A stretch of DNA of 33,036 nucleotides from Pseudomonadota bacterium (GTDB taxonomy: Bacteria > Pseudomonadota > Gammaproteobacteria > Burkholderiales > Burkholderiaceae_C). The position numbers and the translations under genes are program-made. The stretch covers positions 1-33,036 of the forward strand of contig JAIUOW010000027.1 in assembly GCA_020161775.1 (NCBI GenBank). The letters run 5' to 3'. The notes under the pieces were generated by a model, which was not told the DNA's origin, did not search any database, and saw nothing but the letters and a program-made list of their open reading frames with translations. Shown here one piece after another: positions 23,273-31,510 of the stretch (positions are counted from its first letter, which is position 1; each line of letters begins with the position of its first letter).

Positions 23273-24940
23273 TTGAACGCCCCCCGCCTGCATCTGGCGG
23301 GCTTTCACCCCCGGTTGATTGATTCGCTGCGCGGCTACAGCCGCGCGCGCTTCATGGCCGACGCGGGCGCGGGCATGACGGTGGGCATCGTGGCGCTGCC
23401 GCTGGCCATGGCGTTTGCCATTGCGTCCGGCCTGTCGCCGCAGGCCGGGCTGTGGACGGCCATCATCGCAGGCTTCCTCATCTCGGCCCTGGGCGGCTCC
23501 AGCGTGCAGATCGGCGGGCCGGCGGGCGCGTTCATCGTCATCGTGTACGGCATCGTGGAGCGCTATGGCCTGGCCAACCTGCTGATCTCCACCGCCTGCG
23601 CGGGCGTGCTGCTGTTCACCCTGGGGCTGCTCAAGCTGGGCACGCTGGTGCGCTATGTGCCGGTCAGCATCGTGATCGGTTTTACCAACGGCATTGCGGT
23701 GCTGATTGCCGCGTCCCAGCTGCGCGACTGGCTGGGCCTGACAGTGCCCAAGCTGCCGGCGGATTTTTTCACGCAGCTCAAGGTCATGGGCCAGCACCTG
23801 GACAGCTTCAACCCCTATGCCTTTGGCCTGGGGCTGGCCTGCGTGCTGGGGCTGGCGCTGTGGCCCCGGCTGTGGAACGAAAAGTCCGCCATCCGCCATG
23901 CCATCCACCAGGCGCTGGAACTGCCTGGCATGGGGCGCGCGCTGCAGGTCACGTCGCGCATGCCGGGGCCCATCGTGGCACTGGTCACGCTGACGGTGTT
24001 TGCCTGGTTCCTGAAGCTGCCGGTGGAGACGATTGGCTCGCGCTTTGGCGGCATTCCGCAGGGCCTGCCCTCGTTTGCGCTGCCTGATTTTTCGTGGGAG
24101 ACGGTCAAGCTGCTGGTCACGCCCACGCTGACCATTGCGCTGCTGGGCGCCATTGAGTCGCTGCTGTGCGCGCGCGTGGCCGACCAGCTGGGCACGCAGC
24201 CCCGGCACGACCCCAACCAGGAGCTGATGGCCCAGGGCGTGGCCAATTTCGTCACGCCGTTTTTTGGCGGCATGCCAGCCACCGGCACCATTGCACGCAC
24301 CGTGACCAATGTGCGCGCGGGTGCCACATCCCCCGTGGCCGGCATGGTGCATGCGCTGACGCTGCTGGCCGTGGTGCTGCTGGCCGCGCCGCTGGCGCTG
24401 CATGTGCCGCTGGCGGTGCTGGCCGGCATCCTGCTGTTTGTGGCCTGGAACATGGGCGAATGGCATGCGTTTGCCCGGCTGCGCCAGTACAGCAGCCATT
24501 ACCGCGTGCTGATGCTGGGCACCTTCTTCCTCACCATCGTGTTTGACCTGACGGTGGCGGTGCAGGTGGGGCTGGTGCTGGCCTGCGCGCTGTTCATCCG
24601 GCGCATGAGCTCGCTGTTTCGCGTGGAGCTGACCAGCAGCACCGACAGTGCCAACGGCAACCAGCTCACCTACAAGCTGTACGGCGCGCTGTTCTTCGGC
24701 GCCGTGGCCAAGATCGACGTGGCCGTGCAGGCCGTGGAAACCGGCCCCGACGCGCCGCAGGTGGTGCTGGATGCGCTGCAGTTGGTGTCGCTGGACGCGT
24801 CGGGCCTGGACGCCCTGCGCCAGCTGCACAAGGCCGTGCTGGCGCGCGGCGGCACGCTGCGCGTGGATCACCTGCAGGCGCAGCCACGCGCGCTGTTTGA
24901 AAGCTCGGGGTTTGCGGCGGAGCTGGCGGCTACGCCTTAA
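23273..24940 (+). CDS. SulP-family anion transporter with STAS domain
   Basis: This 555-residue inner-membrane protein has about 10-14 hydrophobic segments followed by a C-terminal cytoplasmic STAS domain (about 450-550). SulP proteins carry sulfate, bicarbonate, dicarboxylates or other anions; substrate cannot be told from sequence. Family features visible are DAGAGMTVGIVALPLAMAFAIASGL near the N-terminus (TM1 region), GLWTAIIAGFLISALGGSSVQIGGPAGAF, GAIESLLCARVAD and NQELMAQGVANFVTPFFGGMPATG. The frame is open upstream to 23189 inside the lipoprotein gene, but TTG 23273 is preferred: GGAG lies nine bases upstream and the residues start as expected (MNAPRLHLAGF). Four bases separate it from the lipoprotein stop. 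Confidence 0.92.
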   Translation: MNAPRLHLAGFHPRLIDSLRGYSRARFMADAGAGMTVGIVALPLAMAFAIASGLSPQAGLWTAIIAGFLISALGGSSVQIGGPAGAFIVIVYGIVERYGLANLLISTACAGVLLFTLGLLKLGTLVRYVPVSIVIGFTNGIAVLIAASQLRDWLGLTVPKLPADFFTQLKVMGQHLDSFNPYAFGLGLACVLGLALWPRLWNEKSAIRHAIHQALELPGMGRALQVTSRMPGPIVALVTLTVFAWFLKLPVETIGSRFGGIPQGLPSFALPDFSWETVKLLVTPTLTIALLGAIESLLCARVADQLGTQPRHDPNQELMAQGVANFVTPFFGGMPATGTIARTVTNVRAGATSPVAGMVHALTLLAVVLLAAPLALHVPLAVLAGILLFVAWNMGEWHAFARLRQYSSHYRVLMLGTFFLTIVFDLTVAVQVGLVLACALFIRRMSSLFRVELTSSTDSANGNQLTYKLYGALFFGAVAKIDVAVQAVETGPDAPQVVLDALQLVSLDASGLDALRQLHKAVLARGGTLRVDHLQAQPRALFESSGFAAELAATP

Positions 24941-24990
24941 CCTGCCGAAGGGGTGCGCGCCGGCTAAAATCGCTGTCCAAAGGGTCCCCC

Positions 24991-25206
24991 ATGTCCATCG
25001 CCAACTTCTTCCGCCCCCCCCACTACAAATCCGAAATCACCCAGTTCATTGACGAACTGAAGACCAGGAAGCCCGACCTGGAGGCCCAGCAGCGCGCTGG
25101 CCGCGCGCTGCTGTGGGACAAGGCGGTGGACCGCGGCGCCTGGGGTGAATACCGCAGCGCCCAGGTGCCGCAAAAGCCCTACGTCTACCAGACCGACGCC
25201 AAGTGA
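24991..25206 (+). CDS. DUF3460 family protein
   Basis: This 71-residue conserved protein matches the DUF3460 pattern of beta-proteobacteria: HYKSEITQFIDELKTRKP near the start, then QRAGRALLWDK and VPQKPYVYQ at the end. It has no signal peptide or membrane helix. Its start is 50 bases after the SulP gene and follows a TAAAAT box (24965-24970) that could be its -10. Its stop overlaps the GTG of scpA by four bases, so it is probably translated together with the chromosome-segregation gene. Function is not known. Confidence 0.88.
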   Translation: MSIANFFRPPHYKSEITQFIDELKTRKPDLEAQQRAGRALLWDKAVDRGAWGEYRSAQVPQKPYVYQTDAK

Positions 25207-26069
25207 CCGCATCCGCGGACCCGTCCACCCTGCCCGCGCCGGCGGCCGTGCCGCCTGAAGGGCTGCCCGGCATGCCGGACGTGGTGGACCAGGTGGCGCT
25301 GGCCCGCCTGTACGGCGAACCGCTGTTCGCCATGCCCACCGACCTGTACATCCCGCCCGATGCGCTGGAGGTGTTTCTCGAGGCCTTTGAAGGCCCGCTG
25401 GATCTGTTGCTGTACCTGATCCGCAAGCAGAACTTCAACATCCTGGACATCCCGATGGCCGGGGTCACGCGCCAGTACCTGGCCTATGTGGAAGAGATCC
25501 GCAGCCGCAACCTGGAGCTGGCGGCCGAATACCTGCTGATGGCCGCGATGCTGATCGAGATCAAGTCGCGCATGCTGCTGCCGCCCAAGAAGGTGGCCGA
25601 AGGCCAGGAGCCCGAGGACCCGCGCGCCGAGCTGGTGCGCCGCCTGCTGGAATACGAGCAGATGAAGCTGGCCGCCGCGCGCCTGAACGAGGTGCCGCAG
25701 GTGGGCCGCGACGTGCTGCGCGCGCAGGTCTATATCGAGCAGTCCATCCAGCCGCGCTTTCCCGATGTGAACGTGGTGGACCTCCAGGAGGCCTGGCGCG
25801 ACATCATCAAGCGGGCCCGCCTGGTGCAGCACCACAAGATCACGCGCGAGGAGCTGTCGGTGCGCGAGCACATGAGCATCGTGCTGCGCCATCTGCAGGG
25901 CCGCAAGTTCGTCGAGTTTGAAAACCTGTTTGACGTGAGCCGCGGCGTGCCCGTGCTGATCGTGACGTTCATTGCCCTGCTGGAGCTGGCCAAGGAAACA
26001 CTGGTCGAGGTCACGCAGGCCGAAGCGTTCGCCCCCATTTACGTGCGCCTGGCTTATTCCCCCGCCTAG
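25203..26069 (+). CDS. scpA: Segregation and condensation protein A (kleisin subunit of SMC-ScpAB)
   Basis: This 288-residue kleisin bridges SMC heads in the condensin complex that organises and separates chromosomes. Recognisable parts are [24 protein letters not shown], then the [12 protein letters not shown] region, and a C-terminal winged-helix segment with [12 protein letters not shown] (the SMC-contacting end). GTG 25203 overlaps the DUF3460 stop as GTGA. The first 40 residues are Pro/Ala-rich and vary in the family, and no ribosome site stands before the GTG, so a later internal start is possible. scpB is not in the window. Confidence 0.93.
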   Translation: MTASADPSTLPAPAAVPPEGLPGMPDVVDQVALARLYGEPLFAMPTDLYIPPDALEVFLEAFEGPLDLLLYLIRKQNFNILDIPMAGVTRQYLAYVEEIRSRNLELAAEYLLMAAMLIEIKSRMLLPPKKVAEGQEPEDPRAELVRRLLEYEQMKLAAARLNEVPQVGRDVLRAQVYIEQSIQPRFPDVNVVDLQEAWRDIIKRARLVQHHKITREELSVREHMSIVLRHLQGRKFVEFENLFDVSRGVPVLIVTFIALLELAKETLVEVTQAEAFAPIYVRLAYSPA

Positions 26070-26085
26070 GCTTTCCATTCCCACC

Positions 26086-27693
26086 GTGACCCAAACCTCT
26101 TACGACTTCGACGTGCTGATCGTCGGCAGCGGCCTGGCGGGCCTGTCTGCCGCGCTGCACCTGGCGCCCACCCACCGTGTGGCCGTGCTGACCAAGCGCG
26201 CCATGAGCGATGGCTCCAGCGGCTGGGCCCAGGGCGGCATTGCCGCGGTGCTGGCCGAGGGCGACACCTTTGACGCGCATGTGGACGACACGCTGGTGGC
26301 CGGCGCGGGCCTGTCAGACCCTGCGGCCACCCGCTTCGTAGTGGAGCATGCGCCCGAGAGCATCCGCTGGCTGCGCGATCTGGGCGTGCCGTTCTCTGAA
26401 GAAGACGGCCACCTGCACCTCACGCGTGAAGGCGGCCACAGCGCGCGGCGCATCGTTCACGTGACGGACGCCACCGGCGCCGCCGTGCAAAAGACGCTGA
26501 TCGAACACGTGCGCCGCACGCCCAACATCACGCTGTTTGAACACCATGTGCTGGTGGACCTGATCACCGGCAAGAAGCGCGGCCTGCCGCTGAACCGCTG
26601 CCTGGGCCTGTACGCACTGGATGAAAAGACCGACCAGGTGCTGACCTTCCGTGCGCCGCACACCATCCTGGCCACCGGCGGTGCCGGCAAGGTGTACCTG
26701 TACACCACCAACCCCGACACCGCCACCGGCGACGGCATTGCCGCCGCCTGGCGTGCAGGCTGCCGGGTGAGCAACATGGAGTTCATCCAGTTCCACCCCA
26801 CCTGCCTGTACCACCCGCATGCCAAGAGCTTCCTGATCAGTGAGGCGGTGCGCGGTGAAGGCGGGCAATTGAAGTTGCCTGAATCTGCGGGGGGCACGCG
26901 CTTCATGCCCCAGCATGACATCCGCGCCGAGCTGGCCCCGCGCGACATCGTGGCCCGCGCGATCGATTTCGAGATGAAAAAGCACGGCATTGATTGCGTG
27001 CACCTGGACATCTCGCACCAGCCGCTGGCTTTCATCCAGGCGCACTTTCCGAACATCTACGCCCGCTGCCTTGAGTTCGGCATCGACATCTCAAAGCAGC
27101 CCATCCCCGTGGTGCCGGCCGCGCATTACACCTGCGGCGGCATCCACACCGACCTGCACGGCCGCACCGACCTGGTGGGCCTGCACGCGATCGGCGAGAC
27201 GGCCTACACCGGCCTGCACGGCGCCAACCGGCTGGCCAGCAATTCACTGGTGGAATGCATGGTGTTCGCCCGCGCCGCCGCTTTGGACATCCTGCAGTCC
27301 CCCATGTCGGCGCCGCCCGTGCTACCCGCGTGGGACGACAGCCGCGTGACCGACGCCGACGAGGCCGTGGTTATCTCGCACAACTGGGACGAGCTGCGCC
27401 GCTTCATGTGGGACTACGTGGGCATAGTGCGCACCAACAAGCGGCTGGAGCGCGCCGCGCACCGCATCGCGCTGCTGCAAGGCGAGATCCATGAGTTCTA
27501 TGCGCACTTTCATGTCACGCGCGATTTGCTGGAGCTGCGCAACCTGGTGCAGGTGGCCGAACTGATCGTCCGCTCGGCCCAGGCCCGCCGCGAGAGCCGC
27601 GGCCTGCACTACAGCCTGGATTACCCGGGGCTGCTGGCGGATCCGCAGCCTACGACGCTCACGTCAAATCAGGGAGGTAGGGCTCCAGCTTGA
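26086..27693 (+). CDS. nadB: L-aspartate oxidase
   Basis: This 535-residue flavoprotein oxidises L-aspartate to iminoaspartate, the first step of de novo NAD synthesis, feeding NadA. Features: FAD-binding GSGLAG (14-19), [12 protein letters not shown] (44-55), FHPTCLYHP in the substrate region, the AHYTCGG motif (346-352), [15 protein letters not shown], and the C-terminal helical bundle. GTG 26086 gives the family start ([15 protein letters not shown]). A longer frame to 25972 would overlap scpA and was not used. The last 30 bases or so (after PTTL) encode an atypical SNQGGRAPA tail and overlap the 3' end of the minus-strand gene at 27659 by 35 bases. nadA and nadC lie 1.7 kb away in the opposite direction. 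Confidence 0.95.
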   Translation: MTQTSYDFDVLIVGSGLAGLSAALHLAPTHRVAVLTKRAMSDGSSGWAQGGIAAVLAEGDTFDAHVDDTLVAGAGLSDPAATRFVVEHAPESIRWLRDLGVPFSEEDGHLHLTREGGHSARRIVHVTDATGAAVQKTLIEHVRRTPNITLFEHHVLVDLITGKKRGLPLNRCLGLYALDEKTDQVLTFRAPHTILATGGAGKVYLYTTNPDTATGDGIAAAWRAGCRVSNMEFIQFHPTCLYHPHAKSFLISEAVRGEGGQLKLPESAGGTRFMPQHDIRAELAPRDIVARAIDFEMKKHGIDCVHLDISHQPLAFIQAHFPNIYARCLEFGIDISKQPIPVVPAAHYTCGGIHTDLHGRTDLVGLHAIGETAYTGLHGANRLASNSLVECMVFARAAALDILQSPMSAPPVLPAWDDSRVTDADEAVVISHNWDELRRFMWDYVGIVRTNKRLERAAHRIALLQGEIHEFYAHFHVTRDLLELRNLVQVAELIVRSAQARRESRGLHYSLDYPGLLADPQPTTLTSNQGGRAPA

Positions 27694-28339
27694 CGCACAC
27701 ATAGCTGACAAGCTCAGTGCCGACACCCGCCACAATGCTGGTAGCCGCAGCCCCCTGGAGCCCTTGCATCGGGACACTGCCAAAGCTTATCGTCTGCATC
27801 AGGGTGGCAACGATTGTCGCCGGCACATTGTGTTCCTCGCGGCGCACAGTCCCCGCGTACCCCAAACCACTGCCGATGGCAATGCCCAGGGCGCAACCGG
27901 GTGCGCCCCCGGCCACCAGTCCAAGCCCACCATAGGTGGCCACCCGCCACGCAAATGTCACGTCCTGGAAGGACGTTTGCCGTATCGCCGATGACACTGC
28001 CAGTCGGGCCCTCTGCGACAGGGACAGGGGCTGGCCTTCCCCCACGGCAGGCGCAAGCCGTTGGTGCGGCCCCCGGTCCAGCGCGCGTAATTCGGCGTCG
28101 GTCGTAGGGCCACGGACATGGATCACCACGGTGTCTTTGGTCTCCAGCGGCACAGACGGCTGTGCATCCCGGGAGTCTGACGGCTGCGCTTGCAATTCGC
28201 CGATATCCGCGACGGTCTGGCTCGGTATGTCCAGCACACCATCGGCCTCGGAGTCCCTGCGGCTGGACTTGTCATCCGACGGCACCGGTATCGGGGAATA
28301 GGCGGTCACACCGGGCCTGGGCAAATTGACTTGGGACAT
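27659..28339 (-). CDS. Orphan protein, candidate type III secreted effector
   Basis: This 226-residue protein matches no family I know. Residues 1-70 are rich in Ser, Pro, Asp and Gln and look disordered, as in type III secretion signals and chaperone-binding regions. After a basic middle part come two Gly/Ala-rich hydrophobic stretches, about 134-163 ([12 protein letters not shown]..., with repeated small-xxx-small spacing) and 173-215, that could insert in a membrane as hairpins. No Sec signal is present at the N-terminus. It starts 21 bases after a tandem CesT-like chaperone gene, the usual effector/chaperone arrangement, with GAGGAAA upstream as ribosome site. Composition is less GC-rich than flanking genes. 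The effector role rests on context and shape. No secretion apparatus is in the window. Other possibilities include a toxin or a membrane-active protein with a dedicated chaperone. Confidence 0.6.
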   Translation of the reverse strand: MSQVNLPRPGVTAYSPIPVPSDDKSSRRDSEADGVLDIPSQTVADIGELQAQPSDSRDAQPSVPLETKDTVVIHVRGPTTDAELRALDRGPHQRLAPAVGEGQPLSLSQRARLAVSSAIRQTSFQDVTFAWRVATYGGLGLVAGGAPGCALGIAIGSGLGYAGTVRREEHNVPATIVATLMQTISFGSVPMQGLQGAAATSIVAGVGTELVSYVCVKLEPYLPDLT

Positions 28340-28360
28340 TTCGCACTTTCCTCGCTGCTT

Positions 28361-29281
28361 TTACGATGAGTGACCCGACGTCGGGGCTTCCTGTGCAAGC
28401 GTCGCGTCCCACTGCGCCACAATGCTGGCGGTCTGGGCGATCTGGGACAACAGCAACGACGCGCTCGCGTCTTTCATGGGGTATGCGTACTGCAACTGAA
28501 GCGCGGCACGGGTTGGGTCCTGGCAAAGGACGGCACCCATTGGCTGCGACATCAATGCAAAGTTGGCTTCCATGGCCGACACCAGCGTATCCGGGTTGCT
28601 GGAGTCCCACGTCGAGCCCAGCTGAATGACCACGAGTGCTGACTCCTTGAGCAACAGCGGCGCATGGATCACCGTCGCCGCGGTTTGCAGATGCGTCACC
28701 GTGAAGGCGCACGCCCCTTGCATGACCGGCAGTTCGCCGTGCGGCAACGAGAGCGTCTCGCAGACCTCCCGGTACAGCGCGTCAAATGCCTGCAGCGACA
28801 GGTCCTGCGCCGGGTCAGGCAATGGCGCCGTAGCGGCCGCTTTCACGTCGGACCCGGGCGTCGTGGCGTTCTCGGCAAGAGGGTCAGCACGCCAGCGCTG
28901 GGTGACGTGCACCATCCGGGTCACACGCTGATAGGCCTCTGTGACCGAAATGCTGTCGAGACAGCACGCCCATTGCATGATGGACTCGCCTGAACGGGGC
29001 CGCCGGCTGAAATGAGGCGCGTGCGGCCCCGGCAGGAAGGCGTTGGCCATCAGCAGCGACGACCACACCGTCTGCGACTTGTCTTCGTCCGGAGTGCCCA
29101 TTTCAGCCACCAGAACGGCCGTTCGTGCCGCGTCCTTCAGTTGCAGTGCGGAAACGACGACGCCGTTCAGGCGCATCGAAAACGCCAGCGTACCGTGTGG
29201 ATCCGCCTGCAGCCGTGGCGGGCCAAAGCCTGCAAGCTCACAAAGCCCGGCGCACAACTCTTCGAAATTCGCAATTGCCAT
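28361..29281 (-). CDS. Tandem CesT-like type III secretion chaperone
   Basis: This 306-residue protein reads as two copies of a CesT/SycE-type chaperone fold. Copy 1 (residues 5-131) has FEELCAGLCELAGFG, a D-x-x-G turn, VLVAEMGTP, LLMANAFLPG and a closing QRWR. Copy 2 (164-297) has FDALYREVCETL, FTVTHLQ, VVIQLGSTW, AMEANFALM, CQDPTRAALQLQYAYP and a closing AQW. Both keep the family rhythm (N-terminal helix, beta strands, A-N-x-L/F helix, last helix ending in W). CesT chaperones are usually 130-170 residues and work as homodimers that hold effectors for the type III ATPase; a fused pair would be a built-in dimer. A Pro/Ala/Thr-rich linker (about 132-163) joins the halves. The start is ATG 29281 with AGGGG seven bases upstream. 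The next gene downstream is the likely client. Confidence 0.7.
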   Translation of the reverse strand: MAIANFEELCAGLCELAGFGPPRLQADPHGTLAFSMRLNGVVVSALQLKDAARTAVLVAEMGTPDEDKSQTVWSSLLMANAFLPGPHAPHFSRRPRSGESIMQWACCLDSISVTEAYQRVTRMVHVTQRWRADPLAENATTPGSDVKAAATAPLPDPAQDLSLQAFDALYREVCETLSLPHGELPVMQGACAFTVTHLQTAATVIHAPLLLKESALVVIQLGSTWDSSNPDTLVSAMEANFALMSQPMGAVLCQDPTRAALQLQYAYPMKDASASLLLSQIAQTASIVAQWDATLAQEAPTSGHSS

Positions 29282-29291
29282 TCAAACGCCC

Positions 29292-29316
29292 CTTTTGCAT
29301 CTGCCATGTGCAAAAG
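29292..29316. promoter_or_regulatory. Perfect inverted repeat before the chaperone-like gene (operator or leader hairpin)
   Basis: CTTTTGCA (29292-29299) and TGCAAAAG (29309-29316) are exact inverse complements around a nine-base spacer. The repeat ends 11 bases upstream of the chaperone ATG and includes part of the ribosome-binding region (AAAAGGGG on the minus strand). It could be a repressor site or an RNA hairpin that limits translation. It lies in a 115-base gap between nadA and the chaperone gene in which I see no convincing sigma-70 promoter. Confidence 0.45.
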
Positions 29317-29378
29317 TTAAACCCCGCGAGCGTCTGTGAAAACTATACGAATGGCCCTGATCTGCTTTCTTGGCCGCA

Positions 29379-29393
29379 GCGCTGATGCAGCGC
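29379..29393 (-). terminator. Weak hairpin after nadA
   Basis: Just past the nadA stop, GCGCTG and CAGCGC form a perfect 6-bp stem with a three-base loop. No T run follows, so it may slow or stabilise the message end rather than act as an intrinsic terminator. Confidence 0.25.
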
Positions 29394-29396
29394 GCG

Positions 29397-30512
29397 TCAG
29401 GCCGCGCCGATATGCGGTACCAGCGAGCCTGCGGGCTGCCCCGCCTTCAGCGCCGCGGTGAACGCCAGCATGCGGTCGATCGGCACGCGGGCCTGCAGGC
29501 CCAGCGCCGGGTCCACATGGATTTCATTCATGCCCGTTTCCAGCACCTGGGCCAGCCCGGCCAGGCCGTTCATGGCCATCCAGGGGCAGTGCGCGCAGCT
29601 CTTGCAGGTGGCGCTGTTGCCGGCGGTGGGTGCTTCATAAAACACCTTGGCCGGATTCAGCGTGCGCAGCTTGTGCATCATGCCGTTGTCGGTGGCGACG
29701 ATGAATTCCTTCGCGTTCATCTCCTTCGCGGCTTTCAGGATGGCGGACGTGGAGCCCACCGCATGCGCCAGCGCCACCACGTCGGCGGGCGATTCGGGGT
29801 GCACCAGCACCTTGGCCTGGGGGTGTTCCTTCATCAGCGCCTGCAGCTCGAATGCCTTGAACTCGTCGTGCACGATGCACGAGCCGTTCCAGAACACCAT
29901 GTCGGCGCCTGTTTCGCGCTGGATGTAGCCGCCCAGGTGCCGGTCTGGCGCCCACAGGATCTTGTGGCCCTTGTCCTTGAGGGCGCGCACGATGTCCAGC
30001 GCGCAGCTGGACGTGACCAGCCAGTCGGACCGCGCTTTCACCGCCGCGCTGGTGTTGGCATACACCACCACGGTGCGGTCGGGGTGGGCGTCGCAGAAGG
30101 CGTTGAATTCTTCAATCGGGCAGCCCAGGTCCAGCGAGCAGTTGGCGTCCAGGTCGGGCATGAGCACGCGTTTTTCAGGGCTCAGGATCTTGGCCGTCTC
30201 GCCCATGAATTTCACGCCCGACACCACCAGCGTCTGCGCAGGGTGGTCTCGGCCAAAGCGCGCCATCTCCAGTGAATCGCTGACGATGCCGCCGGTCTCT
30301 TCGGCCAGGTCCTGCAGGTCCGGGTGCACGTAGTAGTGCGACACCATGACCGCGTTCTTCTCCTTGAGCAGGCGGCGGATTTTGTCTTTCAGCTCGGCGC
30401 GCTGCCTGGGGCCGGGCTCCACCGGGACGCGGGCCCAGGCGTGCTTGGTCTCGCACACGGCCGCCCCAATGGTTTCGGGCTGTTCGTACTCGACATCGAT
30501 GACGTTGCTCAT
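29397..30512 (-). CDS. nadA: Quinolinate synthase A
   Basis: This 371-residue [4Fe-4S] enzyme condenses iminoaspartate (from NadB) with dihydroxyacetone phosphate to give quinolinate. Cluster ligands expected by comparison with E. coli NadA are C125 (DANCSLDLG), C212 (NGSCIVH) and C309 in the motif C303-x2-C306-x2-C309. Other marks are [33 protein letters not shown] and [12 protein letters not shown] 30512 ([10 protein letters not shown]) is preferred, with AAGGA nine bases upstream; a TTG six bases earlier is less likely. It begins two bases after the nadC stop, so nadC and nadA form one transcription unit. Confidence 0.96.
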   Translation of the reverse strand: MSNVIDVEYEQPETIGAAVCETKHAWARVPVEPGPRQRAELKDKIRRLLKEKNAVMVSHYYVHPDLQDLAEETGGIVSDSLEMARFGRDHPAQTLVVSGVKFMGETAKILSPEKRVLMPDLDANCSLDLGCPIEEFNAFCDAHPDRTVVVYANTSAAVKARSDWLVTSSCALDIVRALKDKGHKILWAPDRHLGGYIQRETGADMVFWNGSCIVHDEFKAFELQALMKEHPQAKVLVHPESPADVVALAHAVGSTSAILKAAKEMNAKEFIVATDNGMMHKLRTLNPAKVFYEAPTAGNSATCKSCAHCPWMAMNGLAGLAQVLETGMNEIHVDPALGLQARVPIDRMLAFTAALKAGQPAGSLVPHIGAA

Positions 30513-30514
30513 GG

Positions 30515-31489
30515 TCAAAGTTCCTTCAGGCGCATGGAAAAGTCCGTGGCCTTGACATCCTTGGTCAGGGTTCCGATGGAGATGCGGTCCACACCGGTTT
30601 CCGCCAGCGCGCGGATGCCATCCAGCGTAACGCCACCCGATATTTCCAGGATGGCGCGGCCCGCGTTGATGCGCACCGCCTCGTGCAGCGTGGGCAGGCT
30701 CATGTTGTCCAGCAGCACCATGCGGGCACCCGCGTCCAGCGCCTCGCGCAGTTGGTCCAGCGTCTCGACCTCGATCTCGATGAAGCTCGCCTGGCGGGCC
30801 ACGCGCGCCGCCGCCTGCAGCACCGGCGTCACGCCCCCTGCTGCTGCGATATGGTTTTCCTTGATGAGTACCGCGTCATACAGGCCGATGCGGTGGTTGG
30901 TGCCGCCAGCGGTGCGCACCGCATATTTCTGCGCCAGGCGCAGGCCCGGCAGCGTCTTGCGCGTGTCCACGATCTGGGCACGCGTGCCCTTCACGGCGTC
31001 CACGTACACGGCGGTCTTGGTGGCCACGGCACTGAGCAGCTGCAGGAAGTTCAGCATGGTGCGCTCGGCGCTCAGCAGCGCACGCGCGGCGGCCTGCACC
31101 TCAAACACCACCTGGTCCGCCTGGCAACGCTGGCCTTCAGCCACATGCCAGGTGATCTGCGCGCCAGGCGCCAGCACGTCCAGCGTGGCTTGGGCCCAGG
31201 GTGCGCCGCAGATCACGGCCGGCTCGCGCGCCAGCACGCGGGCACGCGCCTGGCGCGCCGGGTCCACCAGGCCGGCCGTCAGGTCGCCTGCGCCCAGGTC
31301 TTCAGCCAGGGCACGTGCCGCATCCGCGCGGGCCAGGGCGGCCACGGCGGCGGGAGAAAAATCAAATAGGTCTGAGGAGGGTAGGGACAGGGCCTCGCGG
31401 CCCCATCCCCCCCTAAGAACCGGACGTGCGCCTTTCGACGCATCCGGCTCACGCACGACCTCTGGCGTTGTAGATTCATCGGGTTGCAT
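30515..31489 (-). CDS. nadC: Nicotinate-nucleotide pyrophosphorylase (carboxylating), 5' end altered by a group II intron
   Basis: NadC converts quinolinate and PRPP to nicotinate mononucleotide and CO2. The family part begins at about [20 protein letters not shown] (nt about 31370 downward) and has [75 protein letters not shown] and EISGGVTL, with K and R residues of the phosphate site. The 40 or so residues before this (from ATG 31489) are translated from intron sequence, including domains V and VI, and are not NadC. No in-frame ATG follows until deep inside the gene. The native start codon must be in the upstream exon outside the window, or an intron-borne codon must serve. Splicing on the sense strand could restore the original 5' end. 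The rest of the protein is intact. Confidence 0.9.
   Translation of the reverse strand: MQPDESTTPEVVREPDASKGARPVLRGGWGREALSLPSSDLFDFSPAAVAALARADAARALAEDLGAGDLTAGLVDPARQARARVLAREPAVICGAPWAQATLDVLAPGAQITWHVAEGQRCQADQVVFEVQAAARALLSAERTMLNFLQLLSAVATKTAVYVDAVKGTRAQIVDTRKTLPGLRLAQKYAVRTAGGTNHRIGLYDAVLIKENHIAAAGGVTPVLQAAARVARQASFIEIEVETLDQLREALDAGARMVLLDNMSLPTLHEAVRINAGRAILEISGGVTLDGIRALAETGVDRISIGTLTKDVKATDFSMRLKEL
31417..31450 (-). ncRNA. Group II intron domain V (catalytic hairpin)
   Basis: The 34-base hairpin has all the hallmarks: it opens GAGC, containing the catalytic AGC triad, has a 9-bp lower stem (GAGCCGGAT/GTCCGGTTC), a two-base AC bulge, a 5-bp upper stem (GCGTC/GGCGC) and a GAAA tetraloop. 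It coordinates the metal ions for splicing and retrohoming. Domain VI follows three bases downstream. Confidence 0.9.
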
Positions 31490-31510
31490 TACCCTAGTCT
31501 ACGCTTCCAG

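Noticed and set aside
29320-29356. PIP/hrpII-like box (TTCG ... CTCG) upstream of the chaperone-like gene
   Set aside because: The two half-sites are 17 bases apart instead of 16 and the second has a mismatch; this is not enough to claim HrpX/HrpB control.
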